Source: GWF2-38-69 sp965228125
GTDB lineage: Bacteria; Verrucomicrobiota; Lentisphaeria; Victivallales; GWF2-38-69
DNA length: 64,000 nt
Assembly (NCBI GenBank): GCA_965228125.1
Contig: OZ245791.1
Location: forward strand, 1,116,001-1,180,000
Direction of reading: 5' to 3'
Position numbers and translations under genes: made by a program. The notes beneath the pieces are model-generated. The model made no database searches. It was given only the letters and a program-made list of their open reading frames with translations, and was not told the origin of the DNA. Each line of letters opens with the position of its first letter. Position 1 is the first letter of the stretch. Shown here one piece after another: positions 52,099 to 61,691 of this stretch.

Positions 52099-53489
52099 AA
52101 TTTCTGATGGTTTTAATGTTTACTCTTTTAGGATTGTCTTTTGCCTTTGCGTCGGATAACCAAGTTGTTTCAGATACGAATAAAGCTACTGGAAATTCAT
52201 CCAATAAACTCGAAGAGGAATACAATTTTGCATTGGAGGCTCAACACTCAGACAAGAAAGAGTTGGCAGTAAAATATTATACCAATGTCATTAATTCTTC
52301 TCTTAACAATCCCGAATTGAGAAGCAAAGCTTTTCAAAACATGGGAGTGATAGAGCACACAGATGGAAGAGCGATAATGCAGCAGAAACCCGAAGAATCC
52401 CTCAAATTTTTCGACAAGGCAGAAAAAGATTACAAAGAAGCAATGAGACTGGCATTCAATAGTAAACTCGCGAACAACCAACAGATACTTATAAATGACA
52501 GAAAAAAGGCAGAAGAGATAATCAAAAACAAAAAAGATATGCAGGATAAGCAGAAGAAAGCGCAGGATAAGACCAAAGAAGCTTTGGATAAACAGAACGA
52601 GGCAAATAACGCTCAGAATCAGAAAGATAAGGAAGATAAACAAAAAGAGGCAAACAATAAAACCAAAGAAGCTCAAAGCGCCGTTCAGGATTATAAAGAT
52701 TCAGCAGAAAAAGCTCAAAGTCAGCAGGATTCCCAGTCAGCCCAAAATGCCCAAAACGACCTTCAGAAAGCAAGAGAAAACCAAAACAATTCCAATAGCA
52801 AAGAAGCTCAAAAAAATATCCAGGATGCACTGAAAAACCTTGGCGCTGATTCACAAGGGCAAAATAACCAGAATCAGCAGAATCAAAACCAGGATAAAAA
52901 CCAAGGGAACCAAAATCAACAGTCAGAACAGCAAAAACAGCAGCAGGAACAAAAGAGGCAAAATGCCCAGCAAAATACTCAGAATGCTTTGGACAAACAA
53001 CAGCAGGCTAATAATTCCGATGAAAAGAACAAAGAACAAAAGCAACAGGAAGCTAATGAGCAAACACAAAAGGCTTCCGAATCCATAAAAGACTACAATA
53101 ATTCTTTAGACGAGAAGAATCCCCGAAAGGAAAATGCCCAAAAAGCTCAAGAGCAAGCTCAGCAAGCTCAACAAGACCAGCAAAATAATGATTCCAAGAG
53201 CGCAGAAGAACAGCTCAAAGAAGCTTTGAAAAATCTTCAGAAAAATGAAGATAAGAAAGATGATTCTTCCAAAGGCGAAGGCAAGGAGAAACAAAAAGCT
53301 CCTGATAAGATGCCGGAAATGAAAGAAGGAAGAAAACCTGAACCCAAGCAGTATGATGACAAAGATATGGATAAAAAGAGTGCCGAGGCTGTTTTGAACG
53401 CTATTGCAGAAGATCAGGAAACCCTCAATGAAGCACTTAAAGAGAAACAGAAAGATGCTTACTCCGGAACGGTAGAAAAGGATTGGTAG
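52095..53489 (+). CDS. BatC-like exported protein with Gln/Lys/Asn-rich coiled region
   Basis: 464 residues: signal peptide (1-19), a TPR-like helical region (about 40-140, EEYNFALEAQHSDKKELAVKYY), then a long low-complexity stretch rich in Gln, Asn, Lys and Ala (about 145-400) likely to be coiled coil or disordered. It sits where the TPR protein BatC/BatB is found in Bat operons. The low-complexity part is unusually long. It overlaps batA by ATGA and is 4 nt before batD. Confidence 0.75.
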   Translation: MKFLMVLMFTLLGLSFAFASDNQVVSDTNKATGNSSNKLEEEYNFALEAQHSDKKELAVKYYTNVINSSLNNPELRSKAFQNMGVIEHTDGRAIMQQKPEESLKFFDKAEKDYKEAMRLAFNSKLANNQQILINDRKKAEEIIKNKKDMQDKQKKAQDKTKEALDKQNEANNAQNQKDKEDKQKEANNKTKEAQSAVQDYKDSAEKAQSQQDSQSAQNAQNDLQKARENQNNSNSKEAQKNIQDALKNLGADSQGQNNQNQQNQNQDKNQGNQNQQSEQQKQQQEQKRQNAQQNTQNALDKQQQANNSDEKNKEQKQQEANEQTQKASESIKDYNNSLDEKNPRKENAQKAQEQAQQAQQDQQNNDSKSAEEQLKEALKNLQKNEDKKDDSSKGEGKEKQKAPDKMPEMKEGRKPEPKQYDDKDMDKKSAEAVLNAIAEDQETLNEALKEKQKDAYSGTVEKDW

Positions 53490-53493
53490 TTGT

Positions 53494-56010
53494 ATGAACT
53501 CAAAATTTCTCTATGTCTTATTTTTTCTTTTTTCTATCGCGATTCCTCTATCTCTCAGGGCTGGAATAGAAATTTCGCTTGAACCTTCGCCTATCGTAGC
53601 AGGAGAGCCGGCTTCCCTGACTATCAAATCCGATAAAGGCGTTGCCGAAATAGTTAATTTTTCTGAGATACCTAATCTTCAATGGCTGAATAAAAACAGA
53701 ACAGGTTCAAATGTGATGGTTATAAATGGGGAGAGGTTCGATATAACAACTTACTCTTTTCTTGTTGATAAACCAGGTAAAATCACTTTGCCATCATTCA
53801 AAATCAGGTACAATGGCGAGGAAATCGAGACTTCTCCAAAGGAAATTACTGTAAGATCAGGTGCTTTGTCAGATATAGAAAAGTATATATTTATCGAACC
53901 TAAATTCAATGTGAAAGGTAAAGTTTATACCGGACAGAATGTTCAACTGGATATTTTCCTTTTTAAGGCGCTGGATATCGAGGCCGTTCCGACATCATAC
54001 CCTCAAATGACAATGGACAATGTACTTTTTGATAATTTCAGTTCGACGAACAAGGATGATGAGAGATTTGCCACCTATCCTTATTATCCGCCTGAAAGAA
54101 TCGAACGCGATGGGACTACCTATGTAAAAACATGTTTTATGACCTCTTTCAGGGCAATGGCTCCCGGTAAAATAAAAGGCCTGGTTTCCTTGCCTATAGA
54201 TATTTCGGTGCCTAATAATTCTACCTCAAGTCATACTTTTGTTAACAGTAACTTCTTCAACGGATCAATGTTTGACGATCCATTCTTTAACAGGAATAAG
54301 CATATCACTCGTTTGGTTTCTGCAAGTATTCCACAACTGGAAATTCTTCCATTGCCTAAGGAGCCGGATAATTCAAACTTTTTAGGCCTTTTTGGCAAGT
54401 GGGATTGCAAGGTAACCTCTTCCCCCGACAAGTTGCTTCAAGGCGAGACACTTACGGTAAAAGTGGATATTTCAGGATATGGTTCGCTGGAAACGCTTAA
54501 GGCTCCGGAATTGAACATTCCAGGTTTTACTTCCTACAAACCGGAAATAGATAAAACTCAATCGGCTGATTTATCGGGTGATAAATCCAAAGCCACAATT
54601 ACATACCTTTTGATACCCAAGAAATCAGGCAAGACCGAACTTTCTTTTTCACTTTGCACATTTAATACACTTGAAGACAAATATGATATTTCCCCATTGA
54701 AGAAAACTGTGGAGATAGAAAAAAACACCAGTTTGTCCACGGTGGCAACTGTCCAGCAAAACCCAACTCAGGATTCAGGGAATCTCGCTTCAGACGAGAA
54801 TAGTAAAAAAAGCGAACCTGACTCTATTTTGTACATAAAAAAGAACACTTCCAAAACAGTCCTTGTTCCCCTGTGGAGAAATTATCTGCCTTATTATCTC
54901 TTTTTTATCATTCTTGGGCCTTTGATTTTCATAATCGCGGAATTTATGCGCAGGAAAAAAGCATCCTCCACAGAGACTTTAATGCGGAAACAAAAAGCAA
55001 TGAAAAAACGCGGAAAAATATTAAGAGAACTTAAATCCAAAAACGAATCGGATTTTTTCAATTATGTTGATTCCGATGTAATTCCTTTTATAAACGATGT
55101 TTCAGGGTTTGCTCCTGGAACTACTAGCCACGAGCTGGAAAATATAGTTTCAGATAAGACTCTTTCTGCATGTCTGAGAGAAGCTAATAAAATGAGATAT
55201 ATGCCTCAGAATGATACGAATGCCGAACACGAAATAAAAACAAAGTTGACCAAGAGCCTTAAAAAAATCCATCTGCTTGTGTTAGGTTCTGCTTTGTTGA
55301 CATTGTCTATCAATGCAAACGCCTTCTCTTCCAATAAGTTTGCATCTGAATACAATAAAGGAAACTTTGTTAAGGCTCAGGAAATATGCCAGAAAAATAT
55401 TGATCCGTCTCATCCTAGCCCTGGCTGGCTGTATGATCTTGGAAATACCTATACGCAAGAGGGAAAACTAGCTGAAGCGCTTGTGTCATACAAAAGAGCG
55501 TTATTGCTGGATCCCAGAGACCAAGACACACTTCAAAATCTGAATTATGTGAGGAGACTGCTGTTTTTGCCTCCGTTGTATCAGACAGGAACTCCTTTCG
55601 AACTTCTTATATATATTAGAGACATCTTAAGGCCGGATGAATGGCTTTTGGGAGGGGCAATACTCTTCTTTGTGTTATTCATGGTACTTACTTTCAGACG
55701 TAGAGTGTCACACTATGCTTTTATCTCAGCTTCGATTATACTGATTGTATTTATCCTTTTATCCATCGGAATGTTTATCAATCAGAACAGGACGATATAT
55801 TCATATAAGAATGCAATAGTTACCGAGAGGAATCCTGTCGTGTACTCTCTGCCTTCCGCAGACTCTTCTGAAGAAAAAATAACCGTTACAATAGGTGAAG
55901 AGGTCAAAGTTCAGGATAAACTGGACAACTGGACTTTAATTTCATCGGAAAACAATAAAATAATCGGATGGGTCAATAGCACTGCAGTAGAACAGATTTG
56001 GCCGTATTAA
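53494..56010 (+). CDS. BatD-BatE fusion membrane protein
   Basis: 838 residues. A signal peptide is followed by BatD-type beta domains (about 22-410; SLEPSPIVAGEPASLTI at the start), a membrane segment near 467-488, a cytoplasmic helical part, another hydrophobic segment near 588-605, TPR repeats (about 618-690; YDLGNTYTQEGKLAEALVSYKRALLLDP), two membrane segments (about 714-760), and a C-terminal SH3-like domain (VYSLPSADSSEEK to GWVNS). In many genomes BatD and BatE are separate; here they are one chain. Partner and function are inferred from the family. Confidence 0.82.
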   Translation: MNSKFLYVLFFLFSIAIPLSLRAGIEISLEPSPIVAGEPASLTIKSDKGVAEIVNFSEIPNLQWLNKNRTGSNVMVINGERFDITTYSFLVDKPGKITLPSFKIRYNGEEIETSPKEITVRSGALSDIEKYIFIEPKFNVKGKVYTGQNVQLDIFLFKALDIEAVPTSYPQMTMDNVLFDNFSSTNKDDERFATYPYYPPERIERDGTTYVKTCFMTSFRAMAPGKIKGLVSLPIDISVPNNSTSSHTFVNSNFFNGSMFDDPFFNRNKHITRLVSASIPQLEILPLPKEPDNSNFLGLFGKWDCKVTSSPDKLLQGETLTVKVDISGYGSLETLKAPELNIPGFTSYKPEIDKTQSADLSGDKSKATITYLLIPKKSGKTELSFSLCTFNTLEDKYDISPLKKTVEIEKNTSLSTVATVQQNPTQDSGNLASDENSKKSEPDSILYIKKNTSKTVLVPLWRNYLPYYLFFIILGPLIFIIAEFMRRKKASSTETLMRKQKAMKKRGKILRELKSKNESDFFNYVDSDVIPFINDVSGFAPGTTSHELENIVSDKTLSACLREANKMRYMPQNDTNAEHEIKTKLTKSLKKIHLLVLGSALLTLSINANAFSSNKFASEYNKGNFVKAQEICQKNIDPSHPSPGWLYDLGNTYTQEGKLAEALVSYKRALLLDPRDQDTLQNLNYVRRLLFLPPLYQTGTPFELLIYIRDILRPDEWLLGGAILFFVLFMVLTFRRRVSHYAFISASIILIVFILLSIGMFINQNRTIYSYKNAIVTERNPVVYSLPSADSSEEKITVTIGEEVKVQDKLDNWTLISSENNKIIGWVNSTAVEQIWPY

Positions 56011-56030
56011 CTGCATTCGGGTAAATACTT

Positions 56031-56972
56031 ATGGATATAAAAACAGCCTCTGGGTACTGCTGTAATCTTATAGAAAACATTGCGAGAGTTTTTATCGGCA
56101 AGAAAGATGTAGTTTACAATGCGATTCTTGCTTTAGTCTCAGAGGGGCATATTCTTATAGAAGATGTCCCAGGAATAGGAAAAACTCTTTTGGCAAAAGC
56201 AATAGCCAAATCGATAGATGGTAAACTCAAAAGGATTCAGTTCACAGCGGATCTTCTTCCAACGGATGTAACAGGTGTAACCATTTTTTTACAGAATCAA
56301 TCTGTATTCGAATTCAGGAAAGGCCCCATTTTTTCAAATATTCTTCTGGCTGACGAGATAAACCGTGCCACTCCAAGGACTCAGTCAAGCCTGTTGGAGG
56401 CTATGGAAGAAAATCAGGTTACGGTGGATGGGACTGTTCATCATGTAGAGAAACCTTTTTTCGTTGTTGCCACGCAGAACCCGATAGAACTCGAAGGAAC
56501 TTATATGCTGCCGTTCTCTCAAATGGACAGATTTATAGCCAGGCTGAGAATAGGCTATATGGATTCTTTGACAGAAACGCAAATGCTGAAGGATCAGAAG
56601 ACCAGTATGCCTCTTGACAGCATTAAAACAGTTTTGGATTGCAAAACTCTTTCTCAAATACAGGACACATTAAGGCACATAAAAATCACTGAATGCCTTT
56701 ATGAGTATATCATTTCAATAATACATAAGACCAGAAATTATGAAAAAGTAGAATATGGGGCGAGCCCGAGAGGGGCCTTGGACTTGATGCGTTTTAGCCA
56801 GGCACATGCTTTGCTTGAGTCGCGCGACTATATTTTGCCTGATGATATAAAGAAGTCGGCTCCAATTGTCCTAGGACATAGAGTAATTCTTAAAAAGGGC
56901 ACAAGGCTTGCTACCTCTTCCAATAGCGATGTTATTCACGAAATCGTAGATTCCATTGATGTCCGGATCTGA
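56031..56972 (+). CDS. MoxR-family AAA+ ATPase
   Basis: A 313-residue ATPase. Walker A EDVPGIGKTLLAKA near residue 44, Walker B ILLADEINRA near 107, ATQNPIE (sensor 1), and a C-terminal lid with GASPRGALDL. MoxR proteins act as chaperones with VWA proteins, here presumably BatA and the DUF58 protein. It starts 20 nt after batDE and is 23 nt before the DUF58 gene. Confidence 0.93.
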   Translation: MDIKTASGYCCNLIENIARVFIGKKDVVYNAILALVSEGHILIEDVPGIGKTLLAKAIAKSIDGKLKRIQFTADLLPTDVTGVTIFLQNQSVFEFRKGPIFSNILLADEINRATPRTQSSLLEAMEENQVTVDGTVHHVEKPFFVVATQNPIELEGTYMLPFSQMDRFIARLRIGYMDSLTETQMLKDQKTSMPLDSIKTVLDCKTLSQIQDTLRHIKITECLYEYIISIIHKTRNYEKVEYGASPRGALDLMRFSQAHALLESRDYILPDDIKKSAPIVLGHRVILKKGTRLATSSNSDVIHEIVDSIDVRI

Positions 56973-56995
56973 ATACTTTAACCGCAAATAAATAT

Positions 56996-58168
56996 ATGAA
57001 AGCGGGAATTAAACTCACGAAACCAGGGCTTTCTTTTCTGGGGCTTATTTTTCTTTTTTATAACTTCACCCTTATTTCTGAAATTGGACTCTTGTTTATC
57101 ATTATTGGCATAATAATCGGTTGTTATTTTGTCAATGTGATAAGTGCTTACCGGACAATACAGAATATTTCTATAAACGATATCGGAACTATAAGGCCTT
57201 TTGAAAAAAGGAGAATAAGCTCAGCAGTTGAAATCCTGAATAAATCTAAATCACAATCAGGTTTTTTTTGTATTAATTCGTTGTATGGGATAGTGTCAAA
57301 AATTGGTTCGATTCCAGGCAAAAGCCGAAGGCATATTGCTCCTGAACTTGTGTTTCAGCAAAGAGGAGTCTATAAAATCGAAAACCTTATACTCGAATCT
57401 ACTTTTCCATTTGGTTTGATAAAAGTTAATAAGACTATTAAATCACAAGGGGAGTTTATCGTGTATCCTCTGGTTTATGATTGTTATCCTCCCCACGCAG
57501 CAGGGTTTGAACCGATGTTTGGAGGATCTTTTACCGGCAAGCATAAAGTGCCATATGGGAATGAGTTTGCAGGGATACGCCCGTTTCAGTCGGACGACTC
57601 GGTAAGACAGATTCAGTGGAAGGCCAGCTCCAAAGGCCTTGGGCTCATGGTGAAAGAATATACCGAAGAACTTTCAGGAAAAATTTCTTTTATTATCGAG
57701 CCAAGAAATATCCTTTTGAAAAATAATGAATCTATCGGGAATCTTGCTGTCAGGGCCAGCGGCTCACTGATTCTTTCGGCTCTTGATGCAGGGCACAACA
57801 TTGAGATTTGTGATGTTTCAATGCAGCATGTCATGCATATCCCGCCATTTGCGGACACAGATCTGATTCTTGAATATCTGGCTAGGCTTAATGATGAGCA
57901 AGAACCTTATAAGAAAGAAAAAATAGATTCAGCACTTTTATCGATGTCCAGAGTATCATCAGTTTGCTTTGTTCTTTCCTCCATCAATAATTCAATGAAT
58001 GAAAGCATATATTCGCTTCTCCATTCGGGACGTTCTGTGAATCTTTACCTGCCTCATAACTCCTTAAGCTACAAGAATAAGGATCTCAGAATATCTGACA
58101 TTGAAATTGCAAATTTTGCCAACAGTGGTGTAAGAATTAAATTCTATACTGAGGAATCTATTTTATGA
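56996..58168 (+). CDS. DUF58 domain protein
   Basis: 390 residues with two N-terminal membrane segments (about 12-48), then a beta-rich region and the DUF58 core: GIRPFQSDDSVRQIQWKASS (family R.Y..GD..R.I.W..SAR) near residue 195. It is a standard partner of MoxR in Bat-type operons; its molecular action is unknown. The stop overlaps the next start (ATGA at 58165), showing where the transglutaminase gene begins. Confidence 0.88.
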   Translation: MKAGIKLTKPGLSFLGLIFLFYNFTLISEIGLLFIIIGIIIGCYFVNVISAYRTIQNISINDIGTIRPFEKRRISSAVEILNKSKSQSGFFCINSLYGIVSKIGSIPGKSRRHIAPELVFQQRGVYKIENLILESTFPFGLIKVNKTIKSQGEFIVYPLVYDCYPPHAAGFEPMFGGSFTGKHKVPYGNEFAGIRPFQSDDSVRQIQWKASSKGLGLMVKEYTEELSGKISFIIEPRNILLKNNESIGNLAVRASGSLILSALDAGHNIEICDVSMQHVMHIPPFADTDLILEYLARLNDEQEPYKKEKIDSALLSMSRVSSVCFVLSSINNSMNESIYSLLHSGRSVNLYLPHNSLSYKNKDLRISDIEIANFANSGVRIKFYTEESIL

Positions 58169-60122
58169 TAAGAAAAATAGATGACCCGAGAAACCTTCTT
58201 ATCCTCACAGGGTTTATATGTCAGGGATTCTTCAATGAGAATTACTATGCTCCGGCAATTTTTGCAATTGCATGGCTTCTATGTCTGAAATTTACTCAAA
58301 AAAACAGTTTATACCTGCGGGCCTGGAGTTTGCAATCCTTTTGTTTGCACTGGTGTTTTCTTTAATCTTTACAGGAGATGGATTGTTTGTTAAATGCTTT
58401 TCTCTTGGTAATGGACTTGTGGCTTTCCAGTGTCTCAGGATGCTTTGGACAATAGACAAACGGGCAAAATATTATTCAATTGCAATAGCTCTTACACAGA
58501 TAGCTGTCGGCAGTCAGGTCATTTTGGGATATGGTTTTATTGTAGTTATTTCCGCTGTTTTTCTTTTGTTGCCCAAGTCGCTTTACAATCTTCAGGCAGA
58601 CGAAGAGATTCCTTCTTATGACCCTTTTTCAAGAAATGCATATTGGGTATTTTCACATAAGCTTCAATTTTTAGGTATTGCGGTGGCGGCCAGTCTGTTT
58701 TTCGTCTTATTTCCCAGAGTGAAAGTCTTCAATACTTTGGATATATACGGTTTTAATAAAAAGGTAGAAATTACAAAACCTGTTTTAACAACTTCATTAA
58801 GCGGAGATTCTCAGGGTGACGAAATCATATTTAGGATTTATGGAAAAGATATCGGATATCTCAAGCTCTTCACTCTGGATACGTTTGATGGTAATATCTG
58901 GACAGCAAGCCCTGCAAGTTATTTGTATAGGCATCCCAATATCAGCTATTCAAGTTCAAATACATATGACTACAGAAAGGTTGATATAGCCGCAAAAGAT
59001 TTTACATCTAGATTCCTGCCTTCAGACGGATATGTCACTAAGGTTAGCGGCGACTTTTTCTATGAACCCTTATTTAGCCAGCAAGGCAATATTATAATTA
59101 CTGAAGTGTTGGGTGCCCAGAATAAATATTTTGAGTATTGGACTATTAATCCCCCACCAGTATTCGATATAAGTAATAAAGATAAAAAAAGATATCTCAG
59201 TTTGCCAAAAATTTCAGAAAGAGTAAAAGGATTACTGAATGAAATAACTGGAAATGACACTGATTTGTACGAAAGCGCCCTTAAAATTCAAAATTATCTT
59301 GCTTCAAATTTTACGTATGAAGTTGGCAGTCCTGAACTTAATTCTAAAAATCCCATAGATGATTTTATTTTCCGCGTAAAAAAAGGGCACTGCGGGCGAT
59401 TTGCGTCAGCTCTTGCCGTTTTTCTTAGAATGAAGAATATTCCCTCCCGGGTTGTTATAGGGTACTACACGAATGAAAGGAACCAGTTTGGAAATCTTTA
59501 CAATGTTCGAAACTCTAATGCGCACGCCTGGGTTGAGTCTTATTTCCAAGGTAAAGGGTGGACCATACTTGATGCCACTCCTGCCGACCAGCGTGCCTTT
59601 GGAGCCTTTAAATTCAATGTTGCTTCTTTATCCACTGCTATTTACGACTTTGTCGAATATGTGTGGTATTCAAAGATAATAAATTTTACTTCATCTGATC
59701 AAAAAGCCATGTTTGAATCAACGCTGAGCAATTTTAAAAACATCATCCATTTTGTTAAACTGAAGAGTCTTATTTGCATTGCTGTAATCATCATGATAAT
59801 AATTGCCTTATTTTTCTTTGGAAAACTCATTCCGGTCAAAAAAGGCTCCAGAGAGCAAAAGAAATTGAATGTGAAATATGCTGAACATTTTTACAGTCAA
59901 ATGCTCAAGATGCTTGCAAGAAACAACCTGATTCGTGAATCATACATGACCCCTCTGGAATTTGCCGCACAACTTCGCGAGAGCGGGTATAAAGGCATTG
60001 AGCATGTGGACCTAATAACAGATATTTTTTGCAAAGTTAAATATGGCGAAGAAGTTCCGAGTTTAGATGAAAAGAAAAAAATTTTAACCTCTTTAGAGTT
60101 TCTTAAACAAGCGAAATTCTGA
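58165..60122 (+). CDS. TgpA-like transmembrane transglutaminase, split by a -1 frame change
   Basis: An N-terminal frame (58165, coupled by ATGA to DUF58) encodes two membrane segments up to CLKFTQK; a second frame, open from before 58272, continues with KQFIPAGLEFAILLFALVF and four or so more segments. Joined at the seven-A run (58298-58304) by a -1 shift they give about 650 residues with TgpA topology. The transglutaminase core has Cys in KGHCGRFASALA, His in NSNAHAWVES and Asp in ILDATP, then one more membrane helix and a DUF4129-like tail. Downstream ATGs at 58272 and 58281 have no ribosome site. Programmed frameshifting, a mutation or a sequencing error would each explain it. Confidence 0.8.
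58299..58305 (+). other. Slippery heptamer A AAA AAC
   Basis: In the frame coming from 58165 the bases lie as A AAA AAC, the classical arrangement for -1 ribosomal slippage, exactly where the two transglutaminase frames must join. No clear stimulatory hairpin or upstream Shine-Dalgarno-like stretch is evident. Confidence 0.45.
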
Positions 60123-60252
60123 TATAAGATACAATCTTTTCAAGCAACACCTGTGGCGAGATTTTTCAATGATCAGGAAAACCAATCCTGCATAACCCAA
60201 TTCCATGTTTCCCATTGCCTAATGGTACGAATATATAATTTGTTTGGCTATG

Positions 60253-61683
60253 TCATCTTTTTGCTTTTTCTCTGTCCTTTTCAATTTCTTTCAAAAGCGA
60301 TTTTGGTATCATTGTAGGATACTTACCGTCAAAACAGGCATAACAGAAACCAATTTTGCTATAGAAAGATTTAAGGCTTTCCAATTCCAAATAAATCACC
60401 TTGTCTGCCCCGATTGCTTCAGCCACTTCGTCCGGCCCGAACTTGGAAGCAATAAGCTCCGTTTTTATAGACATATCGACGCCGTAAACGCATGGGAATT
60501 TGATCGGTGGAGATGCAGAAATAAAATAAACTTTTTCAGCTCCTGCATTTCTTAAGAGTGATGTTATTTTTTTAGAGGTAGTACCCCGAACAATAGAGTC
60601 ATCCACGACTGCTACTTTTCTGCCATTTATAAATTCTTTTATTGGATTGAGCTTCTGACAAATAGTCCTTTCCCTGTCTTTCTGATTCGGAAGGATAAAA
60701 CTCCTACCGACAAAATTATTTTTTGTTAAAGCACGTTTCATAGGTACTCCGATACCCTCTGCAAGTGCTGAAGCAAAGAAATAAGAAGAGCTGGGTATGT
60801 CTATAATGATATCCGCATCCAGGTTAAGTTTCTTTATCTGCTTTGCCAAAAGTTTGCCCATGTTTTCACGCTCTTTGGCAACCAGTCTATTAAATATTAC
60901 TGAATCTTCTCTGGCAAAATATATGTATTCAAATATGCAGAATGCGGGATGCTTATGGTTAAGGATTTTTGAATGGACTTTTCTATTAGTATCAATAAAA
61001 ACACATTCACCAGCTTTGAGGTCTTTTATTTTTTCAAAACCCAAATAGTCAAAACATGTTGATTCAGAAGCTAAAGCATAGATTTTGCCGTTTTTGACAT
61101 TTTTTTCGCCAAGCACTAGTGGGCGAATTCCTCTTGGATCATTGAATCCGACTATTCCTTTGTTCGCTATTATTGCCAATGCCGCATATGAACCTTCCAA
61201 TCGCGACTGAGTGACTTCTACAGCCTCAAAAAGTTGGGATGGAGTAAGGTATTTAAGGTTCTTCTTCTCCAGTTCAGACGCAAGAGTATAGAGAATGATC
61301 TCAATATCGTTAGATGTTTCAAGCAATCTTTGACTGTCATGCAAAATGGCTTTTCTGAGTTCTGAATAATTTGTAACATTGCCGTTATGGACCATTGCCA
61401 AGCCAAAAGGGTTGTTTACAGAAATGGGCTGTGCGTTAAGCACTTCTGTGGTTCCCATTGTCGCATAACGTACATGCCCAAGCCCGCAGTTTGCCTTGAG
61501 CTTCTCAATATGGCTTGTATTAAAGATGTCATTAACAAGTCCAAGCCCTTTGATAGTTTTGAAGGAATCCTTGAATGTAACTACCCCTGCAGAATCCTGT
61601 CCCCTGTGCTGGATGCAATTAAGCCCATAGATTAAATCTTTTGAAACATCTTCATCGCCAATTATCCCGAGTATTCCACACAT
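60253..61683 (-). CDS. purF: Amidophosphoribosyltransferase
   Basis: A 476-residue PurF, first step of purine synthesis, moving the amide of glutamine to PRPP. The catalytic Cys follows the initiator Met directly (MCGILG), with no propeptide. The PRPP loop is VAVVDDSIVRGTT. Cysteines for a B. subtilis-type [4Fe-4S] cluster are present in FCIFEYIYFARE, FPCVYGVD and FCYACFDGKYPT, suggesting an oxygen-sensitive enzyme. TAGGAAAG precedes the ATG. It is last in purE-purDN-purF, 8 nt after purDN. The 130 bp to the convergent transglutaminase end show no clear terminator. Confidence 0.95.
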   Translation of the reverse strand: MCGILGIIGDEDVSKDLIYGLNCIQHRGQDSAGVVTFKDSFKTIKGLGLVNDIFNTSHIEKLKANCGLGHVRYATMGTTEVLNAQPISVNNPFGLAMVHNGNVTNYSELRKAILHDSQRLLETSNDIEIILYTLASELEKKNLKYLTPSQLFEAVEVTQSRLEGSYAALAIIANKGIVGFNDPRGIRPLVLGEKNVKNGKIYALASESTCFDYLGFEKIKDLKAGECVFIDTNRKVHSKILNHKHPAFCIFEYIYFAREDSVIFNRLVAKERENMGKLLAKQIKKLNLDADIIIDIPSSSYFFASALAEGIGVPMKRALTKNNFVGRSFILPNQKDRERTICQKLNPIKEFINGRKVAVVDDSIVRGTTSKKITSLLRNAGAEKVYFISASPPIKFPCVYGVDMSIKTELIASKFGPDEVAEAIGADKVIYLELESLKSFYSKIGFCYACFDGKYPTMIPKSLLKEIEKDREKAKR

Positions 61684-61691
61684 AATCTTTC

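Noticed and set aside
58165..58365. A 66-residue frame as a separate small membrane protein
   Set aside because: It is coupled to DUF58 and supplies the first two membrane segments expected of the transglutaminase; it is better read as part of that gene across the A7 run.
60123..60252. Terminator or small RNA between the transglutaminase and purF ends
   Set aside because: The only stem seen (CAGGA/TCCTG) is short and has no T tract.
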